Both the position numbers and the translations under genes were made by a program. Below are positions 25,926 to 39,028 of a DNA stretch of 64,000 nt, piece after piece; the stretch's first letter is position 1; every line of letters starts with the position of its first letter. The stretch spans positions 1,126,501-1,190,500 of the forward strand of contig JAQFVV010012544.1 of NCBI GenBank assembly GCA_028023455.1, written 5' to 3'. This DNA is from Epiperipatus broadwayi. Lineage: Eukaryota; Onychophora; Udeonychophora; Euonychophora; Peripatidae. Under the pieces are notes generated by a model. That model did no database searches and was not told where the DNA came from. It saw nothing but the letters and a program-made list of their open reading frames with translations.

Positions 25926-27982
25926 TATATTGCATATATAAATGCAGGTGTAAGCCAATAAGATGTATTAAAATAGATTATGCAGAATATGCAGTGCAAA
26001 CACACACTCAATTTGATTTAAACACGCATTTTAACTATTCTTCACATTAATGCTTTTCGTATTTTTTTTTTTTTTTGTTAAATTGTTTTTTTTTTAAATG
26101 TAGATTTTAAAATATGTTTTTGATTTAATAACCTAATTAAATTAATGATTAAACGATTATAATTCTTCATGTCGCAGCTATAATACCACAGTACCAGTTT
26201 GCATAATCGTGTTTTATTTTTATTTTCTTTAATGAATTTTCATTAAATATTTTTTGAATTACAACTCTTTGGACTTTTGTGTTTATCATTTTAATAAATA
26301 AAAAAAAGTAAATATCGAATATGAGAACTTAGAATCAGCCGTACTGTTTATACCAGATGTTGAAAGCCCCTGAAAATAGATTATTTAAAATAAAATATCT
26401 GGTAAGCTTCCAGGTAAGCATTTTGTGTAAGTACCAACTTTTTTAAAATTAATATTATAAAAAATATCTAATTTTGAATTTAAATAATAAAATGTATTAT
26501 AATTGTGCATATTTTCTTAAAATACACGCCCCAGGAGGTAAAGAAAAAGAAATTTTCCAGGTATCTAAATTTAATAAATAAAAGAAAATGGAAAAAAGTA
26601 AGAAAGAGAAATGCTTTCAGAATTCCAGTGAAGGTAATGAATTTCTGAAAAAACTGTCACTCATCTGTGGCCCAAAGCCAATATAAAAAAACAATAAGTG
26701 AGAATATTGAAGATATTTTTATTAATTCGGATTATGAAAATTTAGTGAAGATACATACGTGTGTTTAATTTTGATAATCCCAGACTTTAGCAGAAACTTT
26801 TTCTTATATAACAAGGCAAGCCATTTTTAAAAATGGATCCTAAACAAAATAATTTTTTTTTCTCACAATTCGACCAGGCAAAACTGTTCACATACATATT
26901 ATAAGCGGTATTAAAGTTGGCAAACAATACAATAAAAATTAACTAATTTATTCAGTTTCGAAAAACACAGTGTAATGTTCTTGCTGCAATATTTTCGAAA
27001 TGTACAATTCTGAACATAATAAGTTTATTCATGAATTTAATGGCTGGCACTATCTTGTAGTGTATTTGAATATTCATGAGAAAAATTTAAATCATTTTAA
27101 CAGTTACAAAAAATTGTTAGAATTACATTTTTAAAAAATACAATTTATATTGATCATTTGCAACAAACAGTTTTAGATAATGAAAGAACGCATTGGTATA
27201 AAATTATAAAAGAATATAACTTTTATATGTAAACTTAATAATCCAACAATGGAAACTGTTTAAAATGGATTGACATGTTAGAAAAATTTGATTCTTTTAC
27301 ATCAGAACACATGTGACATGTAACTAATAATCCTGACTTTAAAAATACACTCTCCTATTTAGAAGATAAAAGTCAAAATGAATTATTTACTTTATTGACA
27401 TTAAATATTACAAATAATATATTAACCTTTGGAAACAATTAAATATGATTATATTTATTTTAGATTGTACTCAGAGTGTCAAATACTGAAGAAATAAATG
27501 TGATAGTCAGATTCATTCATATCATTTAAAGATATAAAAGTCATAAAATACATGAAAGCATTTTAGCATTCTGTCCAATTTTAGATGCTATGGGAATGGA
27601 CTGATAGTATTTCTTATTGATTCACTAAAAAAATTAAATTTAGATGTAACCTGGGTAAGGAGGTCGGGACTATGACAATGGCTTTAATATGTGCAGCAAA
27701 AACATAGCTTTACAAAAAAGAATTTTAGATTTAAATCCCCATGCACTTTATGTCCCATGTTTATGTCATAGTCTAAACCTGATATTTAATTATGCTGTAA
27801 ATATCAGACATGAAACTTAGTTTCTTTTATATAGTACTAAAATTATATATATATATATAATTAGTTTCCAACCAGTAACCACCTAAACATTCACAGTAAA
27901 TATAGCAACCAATATTTCTAACTGCTGTCAAGGCAACCTTCACACCTTTTAATAGCAAGAATGGAAATCCTAATTAAAAAAT

Positions 27983-28090
27983 GGAAATCCATTCTTACTA
28001 ATGATCCATTGAATATATATGGACACTTAAAGATTGCAATCTTTAAGTGTCCATATATATTCAATGGATCATTAGTAAGAATGGATTTCC
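27983..28090. repeat. 108-bp perfect palindrome without spacer
   Basis: Two 54-nt arms meet between 28,036 and 28,037 (centre GATTGCAATC). I found no mismatch. It lies inside the hAT relic, just before a (TA)n run. A partial direct repeat of the left edge (ATGGAAATCC) lies at 27,961. Confidence 0.9.
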
Positions 28091-28195
<105 letters not shown>

Positions 28196-29150
28196 CTTAT
28201 TGATAGAATGTTTTAACTACTCATATAACTTATTTAATCTTGAAGACATTACCTGAAACATGATGACAAAGCAGAATTGATGCCATAAAAGCCTTTTTTA
28301 TAAATATTTACCTGAAGTGTATAATGATTTATTTAAAAATTTGGTACATTTACATTTATTTTTTGCATTAGAGTTTGGTATAATATTGTAAATAAAGTGA
28401 ATTTTGTCATCAAAATACTACTCCTACTTGCTTTAGATGCACTGAATGATCTAAATCAATTTTTAAATAATTATAGGTCTGATAAAATATTCAAAGAAAT
28501 TGTAGAAAGTTCAAAATTAATTGCAACAAAATTTGATATAGAATTTGTATTTTGTAATAGTAGACCATTAAGGCAATGAAAAAAAAAAAACAAAGCAGTT
28601 TGATTATCAATATAAAAATAAAAATATACTAAATCATGTAATTCCATTTAAAGTATTTTTCCCCCTGAATAATAGATCAAACATTAGAATTTTTGGAGAA
28701 AATATTTATTTTATTGGAGGAAAGATTTACTTTATTAAAAGAACATATGAATTCATTTCAATTTTTGCATTTGTTAAGTATTTCACAAAATAAAAAATAT
28801 TATCTTACAAAAATTAATACAAGGGAATCATTTAGATATTGAAGGAGATGATTTATACTAAGAAATTTTACATTGTAAATCTAATTTTAAAAAGGTTGTA
28901 TATCAGAAAATTCAGTATGATTATTCAAAAATCTTTCAAAGTTTATCTAGACTTTACAATTGCTCTTTTGTTATTACTGGTATCTGTGGAATGGTCCTTT
29001 ACTAAACTTAAAATTATTAAAAACTACTTTCAGGTAATCTTTCATATCTTATATCAATAGAATTAGATATTTTGGATCAACTTGATGTACATGATATCAT
29101 TTGAGAATTTTCATTAATGAAAACTAGAAAAATTCAATTCACTAAGTGGT

Positions 29151-30410
29151 TTTTCTTTCTATTTAAATGTTTTTTTTTTATTATTTTTTATCCAATAATG
29201 TTTAATATGTTCCTATTTTACATATTTTTAAGTGTATCTGTTTTTTGTTTATGCCTATACAAAGTACAAATAACAAAGTGATTTTCTTGCCAGATAAAAT
29301 ATAGTTAGTTTAATATGTATACCAAAAATATTTAATATTTTTATTTTAAAAAATTGTAAGTTTATTATTTTTTATACATTTTTTCTGATTTTTTTCAATA
29401 AACTTATAAATAATGTATTTCTTATTTCATTTTTATTCACTGATATGTATTTATAAAGTAATATTATATCAGGGGAAAAATAAATAAGCATCATTTAAAG
29501 TTTTGCACACAGATGCCAGACATTATTGACATGCCCCTGAGTAAGAACAATTGTATATTTTCAAAAATTAAACACTCCATTTATAATTATAATTTACTTA
29601 TTTCTTATAAATTCTGCCATCTTTGATCATTTACATTTTGATAATTACTAATAGATAAAATTAGCAACATTCTTTTTATACCATAAGAAAAGTAACTGCC
29701 TTAGGATTATATTTGAATTTATTTGCAAAAGTTATTGTTAAGCAAACAAATTATTTAAAATTGATGAGTTATTACTCCACTACTTTCCAAGTGACATTAT
29801 TTTATAGTTTAAAAAGTTTTTTAAAAACAATACAATTTTGATACATGGATATAAATAATTAACCATTGTGTATTTTACTCTGAGTACAGGAAAAATGAGA
29901 TTTCATCTGATTTTCAAAATAGCACTATTAACTCATGAAACAGATTAGTACTAATCATATTTATAACTGTCATGAGAACATATACTAAATCTAGTTCATG
30001 ACTCTATTAATTTAAAGATACTGGGGATTTGAATCAGCTTTACAATGATATGCTAAAATATGTTAATTTAACTGCTTGATTCTCTAGGTGCCATATTGAA
30101 TTTTTTAAAAAACTGACCTGAGACACAATTTTCACAATAACTTCAGTTTTAATTATGTTAGAGCAAAAAAAAACTTTACATTGATAGAAACTAGAAAAAC
30201 AAAGAAAAAAAATAAGGCTAAGACAAGTAGTGATTAATATTTAAAAAATAAGGGAAAAAAAGAAATATCAACATCTGACATAATTATTACTTTATTGTTT
30301 GTTCATAATTTCTAATTTATCATTAACGAAGTTTAAATTACATTTTCAGTGATAATTTTTTTTATATTCCTCACAAAATTATCTTTCAAACCATATATAA
30401 TACTTCTTAC
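29151..30410. other. No gene recognised; probable intron sequence
   Basis: A/T-rich with no open frame, RNA gene or repeat that could be identified. Confidence 0.5.
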
Positions 30411-30507
30411 CTGAGATAATCCATAGCTTCAGAATCTCCAAAAGTATCTGCATAAGAGTTCTTTATTTTTATCTTGTATCCCAAAAGTTGATAAATCTCA
30501 AAGGTGT
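30411..30507 (-). CDS. Internal exon candidate of an unrecognised minus-strand gene (97 bp, phase 1-2)
   Basis: Minus-strand acceptor CTTTTTCTTATAAG precedes 30,507 and a strong donor CTCAG|GTAAGA follows 30,411. Of the three frames only one is open, giving TFEIYQLLGYKIKIKNSY then ADTFGDSEAMDYL. Its incoming phase 1 matches the 24-bp exon candidate at 40,973-40,996 and its outgoing phase 2 matches the one at 14,749-14,789. No domain is recognised. The combination of two good splice sites with a single open frame is unusual for this DNA. Confidence 0.5.
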
Positions 30508-30664
30508 CTTATAAGAAAAAGATTCATGCTAATAAAAGATACAAACAAATCATTTCCAGAAGATGGATATGCATTTGTCATCATAGCAATTGACTTTTTG
30601 TCTATCTAAAATTAGAAATTGTAGGCTACTGTCTATATTACTGATAAAATGAGTTTCATCTCTT

Positions 30665-30750
30665 CATTTTTTTTAATGTACATCAGTGATGTTTATATTC
30701 TTTATGCACACCAGTGATGTTCATATTTTTATGCACACCAGTGATTCTAT
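30665..30750. repeat. Short tandem repeat, roughly 34-bp unit
   Basis: About 2.5 units of a CACCAGTGATGTTCATAT-like word followed by TTTATGCA. Confidence 0.7.
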
Positions 30751-31069
30751 CTTGTTATATTTATTGTATCACTCATCTATAATTTATTTGTATATAGCTA
30801 TAGACTTGAAAATAATGTGATGAAAGATATGGCAAAACTAGTGACTCCACAGCATAAGTATCAAGGCATAGAAAAGAATCTGAATTTGATTCTTTGCCTA
30901 CATAAGCAATCTTTCTGTACATTTGATTATTAGTTTTGTAAATCATTACTTATAACAACATGCAAGAGTAATCACAAATACACCATATAAACATAATAAA
31001 TAATAAATTATTAAACCTTTTGAGAATCATTATTTTTATAAAATAAGTTTGCCTCAAACTTGGATTAGA

Positions 31070-31320
31070 ACATACAAAATTACTGTACATATGAATTCAT
31101 ATGAGCATAAATAAATATTATAGAATTTGTATACACACACACCAATACAAACATAATAAATTATTAATATCAAAGATACAAAATTACTGTACATATGAAT
31201 AATAATTTATATACCTATAATAAAGAGCATAAATGATTTTAATATTATATTATTTACAATGTATATATTACACACACCAATATAAAAGCAAATTAATAAA
31301 TTATACAAATAAATTATATT
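31070..31320. repeat. Two diverged tandem copies, about 100-130 bp each
   Basis: Each copy contains AAATTACTGTACATATGAAT, GAGCATAAAT, a CACACACCAATA word and AATAAATTAT in the same order. Confidence 0.6.
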
Positions 31321-32129
31321 AATAAATTTAAAATGTTATTAAAAAAAAATTTTTAAATCTACTTATGAATCTGAGATTACATTGACATCCCATTATAGGC
31401 CTTAAATGTGTATGACCTCTGTATTCTTAATTAATTTTCACTATATAAGCAGGCTGTTTACAATTTTCTGCCATTATCACTTTGTGTAAACTAGAAAATT
31501 AACCAAAATATAACAAAATTAAATCTGCATGTTTAAAAAAAAATTCATAAAAAATTCAAATTGTTTCCAATTTCAATCAAAAAGATGGCATTCAAAAGAT
31601 ATTTTTATAGTGGATTGAATGCCTATATTTCTGTTGACATAATGCTTATAGTTTTTATGTAATTTAAAAAAGAAAATGAAATTTTAACCAATCAGGCTAT
31701 GACTGCTATTCTGCATTAATCTGTTATTATGGTTTGTGGATTATTATACTCCTCATTGTTATAGAGTTGAAACTTAGAGGATTTTTTTTCAAATGTACTG
31801 CATTTGGAATTCTTAATTTTTTTAAAAATTTATTATGTTTTTGTTTAATTTCATAGGATTTTATTATAGGGTTTTTCTTTTATTTCATATGCTTTTGAAA
31901 ATAGCAATCATGATTGTTTTGGTTTTTATAATTTGCATTTTACTTATTTTTCATTGAATTCTTCATGCAGGCCAGGGGGGATTTGTGTTTTATATATTAG
32001 ACCAATTTCTGTTTTTGTAATTTGAATTTTATAGCATTTTATTCAATTTCTTTTTGATTTGTATTTTAGAAGGATTTGCTCGATTTTTAATTTTTCAATT
32101 TGTTTACCTTAGGCATTTGTGGCAGGAGG

Positions 32130-32250
32130 TTCTCACCTCAGGCATTTTAATTTTACATTGATTTCAGTGATTTTTGCACTTTAATTCATCGATTTCAGCG
32201 ATTCTTGTATTTTAATTTCCCATCAATTTCAGCCATTTTTGTATAGAAAT
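32130..32250. repeat. Degenerate T-rich tandem repeat, about 34-bp unit
   Basis: About three units of a TTTTAATTT...ATTTCAG-GATTTTTG pattern. Weakly similar T-rich words precede it from 31,780. Confidence 0.55.
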
Positions 32251-32689
32251 TTATCACAGGCTTTTTGGTGTTTCTTGATGGTATTGCAGTGTTACCTACC
32301 AACTTGTCCAGGGTGATAAAAAAGTACCTTGTATTCATATTCCACAGTTTCTATATGATGAGCAAGACAACGTGTTATTACTTCAAGTGGAAAATCTGAC
32401 ATAATTGAAATAAAAACTGGTACTAAACATGTATATACACTAGTTCAAATTTTGATTTTTTATGTAATTTTTAAGAACTGTTTATATGCAGTTTCATAAA
32501 GAAAGCCACAAGTGTGTTGTAGGCTTAATTTGAATCACTTACAAGCAAAACATCTTAAAATGTAACTTTTTAAAATGCTGATGGTCATGTGGTTTTTGCC
32601 ATTTTAAACAGTGATTTAGTAATGCAGTTAATTTTTTGAATGCAACATTAAAGACATTGGTTTATTAATTAATATTTAAAAAACTCATG

Positions 32690-33000
32690 TCCTTTATCAA
32701 CCAGAGATGAAAAAATATATACACTTCAGCTTGGATGGTTATCAATTTGAGAATGTAAGCAAATTTAAATATATTGGTAGCATTTTAAATAACAAGGAAA
32801 GTATAAAATGCTGAGGCACAGCACAGATTCCAATTTGTTATTGCTACTTTTAATAAATTAGAAGACAGGATATTTCATCACAGAGAAATAATTACTGCAA
32901 CTAAATTAATTTTATAAAAAACAGACATTTTATCAAATATATTGTATGGGAGTGAAACTGAGGTACCTTATTAATGTAATTAATATAAAAGCATTAGAAA
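32690..33000 (+). pseudogene. LINE relic C, 3' part of reverse transcriptase
   Basis: A plus-strand fragment encoding LDGYQFENVSKFKYIGSILNN near 32,735, the conserved F-KYLGS-I segment that follows the catalytic region of many LINE polymerases. It is followed across frameshifts by pieces matching the usual RVF-HR-I..TK-K..-LLYGSET stretch (GRIFHHREIITATKLI and LYGSET near 32,860-32,955). The catalytic box itself is missing. Related sequence lies on the minus strand at 52,140-53,420. Confidence 0.65.
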
Positions 33001-33279
33001 ATTTTCACGAATGATGCTTTGTAAAATTCTACAAATATAATAGAAAGATCATAAGACTAATCAATGTGCTTTTGTTTTGCTTTCTGGATTGATTAGAGTG
33101 TGACTTAAAGTTAGGGATATCAACCATTAACATTGTATTTTTTAATAATTTTTGCCTTACTAATTTTGCATGACATGTATCTTATTTCTCATTAGTTGAT
33201 AGTTATTTCCTGGCTGAATCTATTAAGAATATTACAATCTTGAAATTTATGTTTTTTTAGTAATCAAAATAAAATCCAA
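33001..33279. other. No gene recognised
   Basis: A/T-rich spacer between the LINE fragment and the tRNA-like sequence. Confidence 0.4.
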
Positions 33280-33351
33280 GTATTGGTGGCCTAATGGTTA
33301 GCATAGCTGCCTTCCAAGCAGCTGGCCCAGGTTCACATCCAAGTTAACACA
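33280..33351 (+). pseudogene. tRNA-Gly(UCC) pseudogene
   Basis: A 72-nt cloverleaf-like sequence with a good D arm (TGGTGGCCTAATGGTTAGCA), a perfect anticodon stem GCTGC/GCAGC around CTTCCAA (anticodon TCC), but a broken T stem (CCAGG against CCAAG) and a mismatch in the acceptor stem. Its 3' flank (ATTTGACACATGAAAAA) is shared with the copy at 51,497, so both probably descend from one retroposed tRNA-derived unit. Confidence 0.7.
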
Positions 33352-36300
33352 TTTGACACATGAAAAAAAATAAATGGATAAAATTCAATTTATTTGTACT
33401 TTCATTTGAATATTTCCATGTCCACTTCCATTTAGTATTTTTCTCAAAGAAAAAAATTATATATTTTTTTTCCTGACAATTACAAAAGACTGGATCCTCC
33501 CTTATTTCTGTCACTATAACCAAATTTGCTTACACTACTTTCATTTGTTTTCAGATTTTAACATTAAAGTTTTTTATATAATTTTAAAATGTTATTTAAT
33601 GTGATCAAAAGCATTTTTACACATATAAAAAACATGATGGGATCAAGACAAAAACTTTAATTATTTGCATTTAGTATCTTCCATTAAGTTGAATGACTAA
33701 TTTTAACATTATATCTGGTATACCATGAATCTCACTTCACTTGTACTTCCATATTTATGTCTTTGCTATAAAAGATATACCCACTTTTTAAATTAATTAT
33801 CTCTTCTTTTTTTCTTCTAACTTATAATATCCAACAATCTCTTGTTTATAATTAGGTACACACACATCCTATTTATGTGATTTTTTATATAAAAGTGTTT
33901 TGAAGTTTGATGAGGCTTTACAATCTCCACTAAGACTATAATTTAATTTTGTCTATCACAATTATATATTTATAGGAAAATAACATTTCCACACACTTTT
34001 ATATTGTTATCAAGAAAACTCAACTTAAAAAGAGAAACCATAGTGTTTTTGGAGTTTAAATCCAGAGATGAAAAATCCATTAAAATCAGTATACTTGTTT
34101 ATGCATATTGGTGAACAATGCATCCATTTTTTACATTATAAATAATTGTATAATAATAACAGATGCAATGATAATAACAAATGATATGGGCATTAATATT
34201 TTGCTTTTTTGCTTCTTTAAGGTTTCAATGAGAAATCAAAGGATATTTTTTTCAGAAAATACCAAATTTCTTTCTGAAGAAATATATATATTGTAACCTG
34301 TGTTTTTGCACATTGTTCTTATTGAAGGTCTTAATATAATAATTTATGGTGTTTATTAATATTAAAAAAATAGTAAATAATAAATAAAAGAAAAAATAGA
34401 CCACAACTATATTCGTACAAGTTGTGTTATTTAACTTGAATGTAAAAATATTTATCTTATTCTGCTTCTAATAAGTATAAAATAAATAAAAACTTGGAAA
34501 TATAAGAATTGTTATTAAAGTATTTTTATATATAATAATAAAACTATGCTTTAGCACAAAGTTAGTACTTAGTTAAACTTGTTTAAAATAAAAACAGTTA
34601 ACAGGATTAATTTATAAACAAAGTTATAAGTAAGATAAACTGAGACTTTAGGGGTTGAAGTATAATTATTTAATAGTATAACTAATTAGTTGTAATTTAA
34701 ATCACAAAGTGTTCAGATTAAATTTTGGTGGGTCAATTCATTTTAATATAAAATGTTTTCAAAAAATAATCCTTATTAATTAAGATAAATTATATAATTG
34801 CATAAAAAAAGAAATAAGTTAATAAGTTACATTTTGAATTGGAAATGTCACTCCCTCTGTGTACATGTGTATGTGCATGTGTGAATGTAGATTTTAGTTT
34901 TAATAACCAAGATAAGTTAAAATTATTAAAACATTAAAAAAAAATAAACATCAATTAAACCTAACCAAGAAAGAGTTAAACATTTAAAGATAATACTTCT
35001 GATAAATCTGAGTTTAGAAAAAGGCAATTTGTTATTTTAAAAAAGAAATAAATATAATTTATTATCTTGTTATTTTACCTTTATTTTTATTAATTTTCAT
35101 AATTAATAAGAAAATCAGTTACATTGTACTTTTATTCAAGTTGCTTTTTAAAATCAATTGTTTATTTTGAAATAATGTAGGTTAAAGTTACATCATTTTT
35201 TTAATTAGTTCCTTGTATTATTTAATCTTTTGACCACATATGTCACTTTTCAAAAAGAGGTAATTAATTCTTGACAGATGTCATCAATGATAAAAGCTAG
35301 AATCATCTTTTTGAAGGGTCTTATCTGATCTGTCCATCTATCTGACTTGTCTGCTCCTTCATTTTCATTGACAGACCACTGTGCACTACAATCTTAATAA
35401 TAGTGTTAATTTTTTATAATAATTTTATTTTATCTAAAGTGTAAAGTTATGGATTTTATTTCTATTTGAACCTACATTGTAGTGTTGAGCAAAATCTTAA
35501 GATATCCTCATTTTTATTACCATAATTCAATTTGAATTCTATTTTAAGTACTAACATAATGCTACAGAAAAATAATTTGTTTGCTAGAAGTAAATTTAAT
35601 CAAGTAGGTTTAAAAATAGATTTAAAAAGAAACCAGGTGATAAATTTATTTACATTAATTCATAGAATTATGCTGAACATTGTATTAATTTATTCTTCAT
35701 TACTATTCATAATTCTTAAGAGAAGGAAATTAAAGTGTAAAGTTAAAGTTTTTAGACTTTTAAACTTTAAGTTAAGAATAAGTCGCTATGTTGACCATTC
35801 TACTTTTCAAAAATGCTATAAAGAATAAGTTGCAATAACTTTAATGAATATAATAAATGCTTATTTAAAATGAACTGTTAATTATAAAATAACCTGTGAT
35901 CTTCAATACATGATGAATTATTATTTAAGTGCATTCACTTTCTCTGAATTTGTGTTATGAAGAAGAATATTCATGAGAAGGTTGAATTTGACAAAATTTA
36001 AAAAAAAAAGAAATATACATGATAACTTTAATGTACTCTGTTCTCTTCATATTTCATTCTAAAATATTTTAAATGGAAGTGAATTAAGAGAACAAAAATA
36101 TGTTGTCTATAAAAAATAGAAAAATAGTTTGCAGAAATAATTTACAATGGATATTTGATATGCATTGTAATATTTACAGACTATTAAATTTAGTAATATT
36201 TGCAAAAAGAAAATGGCTAAAAATCAATACCTGGAAATGAATTTTATTATTAAACTAATTTAAACTTGCTTTTAAATGTGCTTCTGTTTATAAAAAAAAA

Positions 36301-37135
36301 AGTAAAAATATATTTTCTATTCAAAGATAACTGTGGACTCCAAAAACAAAGTATAATGGAACAAAAATTGTGTTATTCCTAGATATCATCAAATGAATAT
36401 TATCCAGCTAGTTATTTTGCATTGGTCAATTCCTTTAAATGAATGCAAATCTAGTCTTTAACTTAGAATTAAGAATTGTATTAATATGTTGTTTTTAATG
36501 CATAGCTGGAAATTATATTTGCTATAAAGTGTTTACTGTTCATGTGATATGGATGCTTCATTACATGGACAACCCATCAAGGAAGAACTTTGCACCCTCA
36601 ACAGACCACTCATTATGAAAAGGCTCCACTAATAAACTAAAGTGATTTAAAAAAATATGCAGTATTTTTTATTATTATTATTTTCTTTATGTTAATATTG
36701 TTATGACAATATTCTATATCAAGGTAAATCTTATTATCATTATTATTATCTTTAATGGATTTACAACACAATGTGTAGGTATTCCTACAACATTTTTATT
36801 CAATAGAGATATTTATCTCTGCACATATTCATTTTATCATTCACTCATTAGTAAAGTCTAAAATTCTCATAGTTATTATAATATAATGATTTACCATTAA
36901 ATTTTAATATACTTAAAATATTTATTAGTCTCATATTATTGACATTTACTTTAAAATTATGACCACTTTATTTCTATGAATTTTATATTATACATTGAAT
37001 ATATGTGTGTATTTCTTATCTGTTGCCAAATTTCAGTGTGATATTATCTTTAAATATTTTTATAGTTGTTTGACTAATCATTTAATTTTGTTTTCAGACA
37101 TTGCTTATTGTTTGCTAATTTTTAACTGTGAATAT
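33352..37135. other. No gene recognised
   Basis: A/T-rich throughout. The longest open frame (35,532-35,828, plus) has the Lys/Ile/Leu/Asn composition expected of random A/T-rich DNA and no recognisable domain. Slightly more balanced patches at 35,310-35,390 and 36,550-36,640 could not be identified. Confidence 0.5.
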
Positions 37136-37790
37136 TTATTTAGTCAGTTTTCTCGTTGATAATTTGTTATCTTGCCATCGTTTAGCTTGAGATATATGCC
37201 TTAGAATATTAGGTTTTATTTGATATTGCTTTCTTATTGTACTTTGCAGGATGGAGCTGCTCTCCCCATTGTTCACATGCTTTATTACATGAGTTGATAG
37301 TGCTTTATATTTCATGATTGTTATCACATTTTATTAAGGTACCTAGATCCTGGAAAAGATCATAACTTTGATGCATTTTTCATTTTTCTTATGTGCTGAG
37401 ACTAAGTCTACACCTACTCTTTTGCCTTAGATATAGGCTTTGGAAGCCACCATTCTTTTATTCATGTTGTTTTGCTCTGTGGATCCTATGTTTGCCTATT
37501 CCTCATGATGTGATTACATTTTTTTCAACCATAGTAGGTGAAGTTGCTTGTGTATTACATATGATATGGCAATGATAATCTAGTTATTGAAGAGTTTAAT
37601 TCTTCATGTTGCACTTTGTTTACAGTGCTTGGTTAAGTATAACAATGTCTATATTGTGTTGCTCTGCTGTTCCAGTCAGCCACAAACAAACCAGCAAGAT
37701 GTTCATAATATGGGCAATACACATCTTCAATGTATGTATCTTCACCAACTGAAGCACATTGCTGATGGATTTTTAAGTTATTGAATACTA
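37136..37790 (-). other. Possible decayed coding sequence of unknown origin
   Basis: The minus strand holds open pieces separated by single stops over about 650 bp, including LTKHCKQSATWRIKLFNN, VIHKQLHLLWLKKM and a final 63-codon piece at 37,136-37,327 (MKYKALSTHVIKHVNNGESS onward). Base composition is more balanced than the surroundings. The spaced stops and coding-like residues suggest an old transposon or pseudogene, but no family motif could be named. Confidence 0.3.
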
Positions 37791-38671
37791 GATATTGCAT
37801 TATTATTATGTGGACAATAACTCAGTATAATATGTGTGTACATGACTTCTGATTAATGATCCTCACCCTGCCCTATATTTTATCTTAAAAAAATAGTTCG
37901 AAGCAATCTTAGTTTATTGTCTGAATCTAATAGTTATTAGTACCATACCAATTCTCCTATTTAAACCTAGTCAGAATATAATTCAAATTATTAATGATTC
38001 AATCTATCAAAAAAGGGTTTTATTAGTTGTTACATGACATGGTATATTTTAATTAAATTATATTCCTCAGCTATGCTTGAGCTATTGTTATTTTTATTTT
38101 TTTAAACCCAATTTTGCTAAATAGGATAATTTAGCTAACATAGAAATTTAGATAAACTAGCTAATGTTAAACCAGTATCTTCATTGAGTGTATTTGGGTT
38201 AAATAATTCATTAGACATTTTTTTTAAACATTAGATATTTTGTTAGTGAGGTTAGAATGTGCTACATATGTACCATCTGACCAAATAAAGTAGCAGCATC
38301 TATGTTTGGCAAATAACTTCAACTTTGTTGTAGATAAATTGTTGTTCATGTGCTTTGTAAGATATTAATAAATGTATTTGTTATTACTTAAAATTGAGTC
38401 TTGAGTCTCTGTTTTTCTATATGCAATTTTTCTTGAGTTCACAACATTCACAATGTTCATAATGTTAGCAATCTTAACAATTCTGATTTCTAAAAGAAAT
38501 TTGGATAACAGATAATTAATTCATACAAATCCAAATCTCACTATTTTGAAGTGGTAAAAATTATTTTTTTATGAATGCTTCAATTCCAAAAATTAAGATT
38601 GTAATAAAGAGAAATGAAGATTTATTTCATATTGCTTAAGATTATTTAGACTATTTTTAATATAGGGTATA
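37791..38671. other. No gene recognised
   Basis: A/T-rich sequence without a supported feature. Confidence 0.45.
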
Positions 38672-39028
38672 TGAGCACAGACTTTCACATGACCCACCAC
38701 TCACCACTCTATCTAATAACACTGATACACTCAATCACATATATTCTGAAAAGATAAATAATTACCAATATACGTATTTCATGCTAAACCAGCAATCATC
38801 AGTTGGTCCAGATTATCATCTCCCACACATATATACTATAAGTGCTCAGATATATATTAAGATAGACAACTTTAATGGACAGGCTCCAATCTACTGCACA
38901 CTCCAACTCTTCAACTGTCCATCCAATTTAAAATCTGATGATGGAATGCTCGAAGGCCACCCTGAGGCCGAGATTCTTGTCACACCCATGTTGACCTAAG
39001 GTCAATCTGAACCCCACATGTACAGGAT
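38672..39028 (-). mobile_element. Hammerhead-bearing short repeat, young minus-strand copy
   Basis: Near-identical inverse of the two following copies, so recently made. Order on the minus strand: body (including the GATTTTAAATTGGATGGACAG-like block), GCCTGTCCATTAAAG, hammerhead, then a tail containing TAGATAGAGTGGTGAGTGG and the position of box B (here degenerate). With 39,028-39,316 it forms a long inverted repeat. Confidence 0.7.
38764..38807 (-). ncRNA. Type I hammerhead ribozyme, intact core
   Basis: Minus strand: stem I ACCAA/TTGGT, CTGATGA (complement of 38,796-38,802), stem II TGCT/AGCA with a T-T mismatch next to the core, GAAA, stem III ATACGTAT, cleavage nucleotide A at 38,769. 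Stem I can extend beyond a 3-nt bulge through GATAATC. Confidence 0.6.

Larger units (their letters stand above)
23970..26450. mobile_element. Large fold-back element with long interrupted inverted arms
   Basis: Outer ends are inverted: TTGGTACTTACGTAAAATGC near 23,978 and its complement near 26,425. Inverted matches continue at 24,010-24,170 with 26,250-26,400, 25,040-25,170 with 26,070-26,215, and 25,440-25,700 with 25,795-26,060. Unpaired inserts in the left arm are 24,170-25,040 and 25,170-25,440. The latter carries a hammerhead at 25,298; the centre carries another at 25,781. No transposase was found, so it would be non-autonomous. Confidence 0.6.

Noticed and set aside
30665-30750. Possible CRISPR-like direct repeats
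   Set aside because: Units are adjacent with no unique spacers, and the DNA is eukaryotic; it is a plain tandem repeat.
35532-35828. 98-codon open frame
   Set aside because: Lys/Leu/Ile/Asn composition of A/T-rich DNA, no domain, no splice or other gene context.
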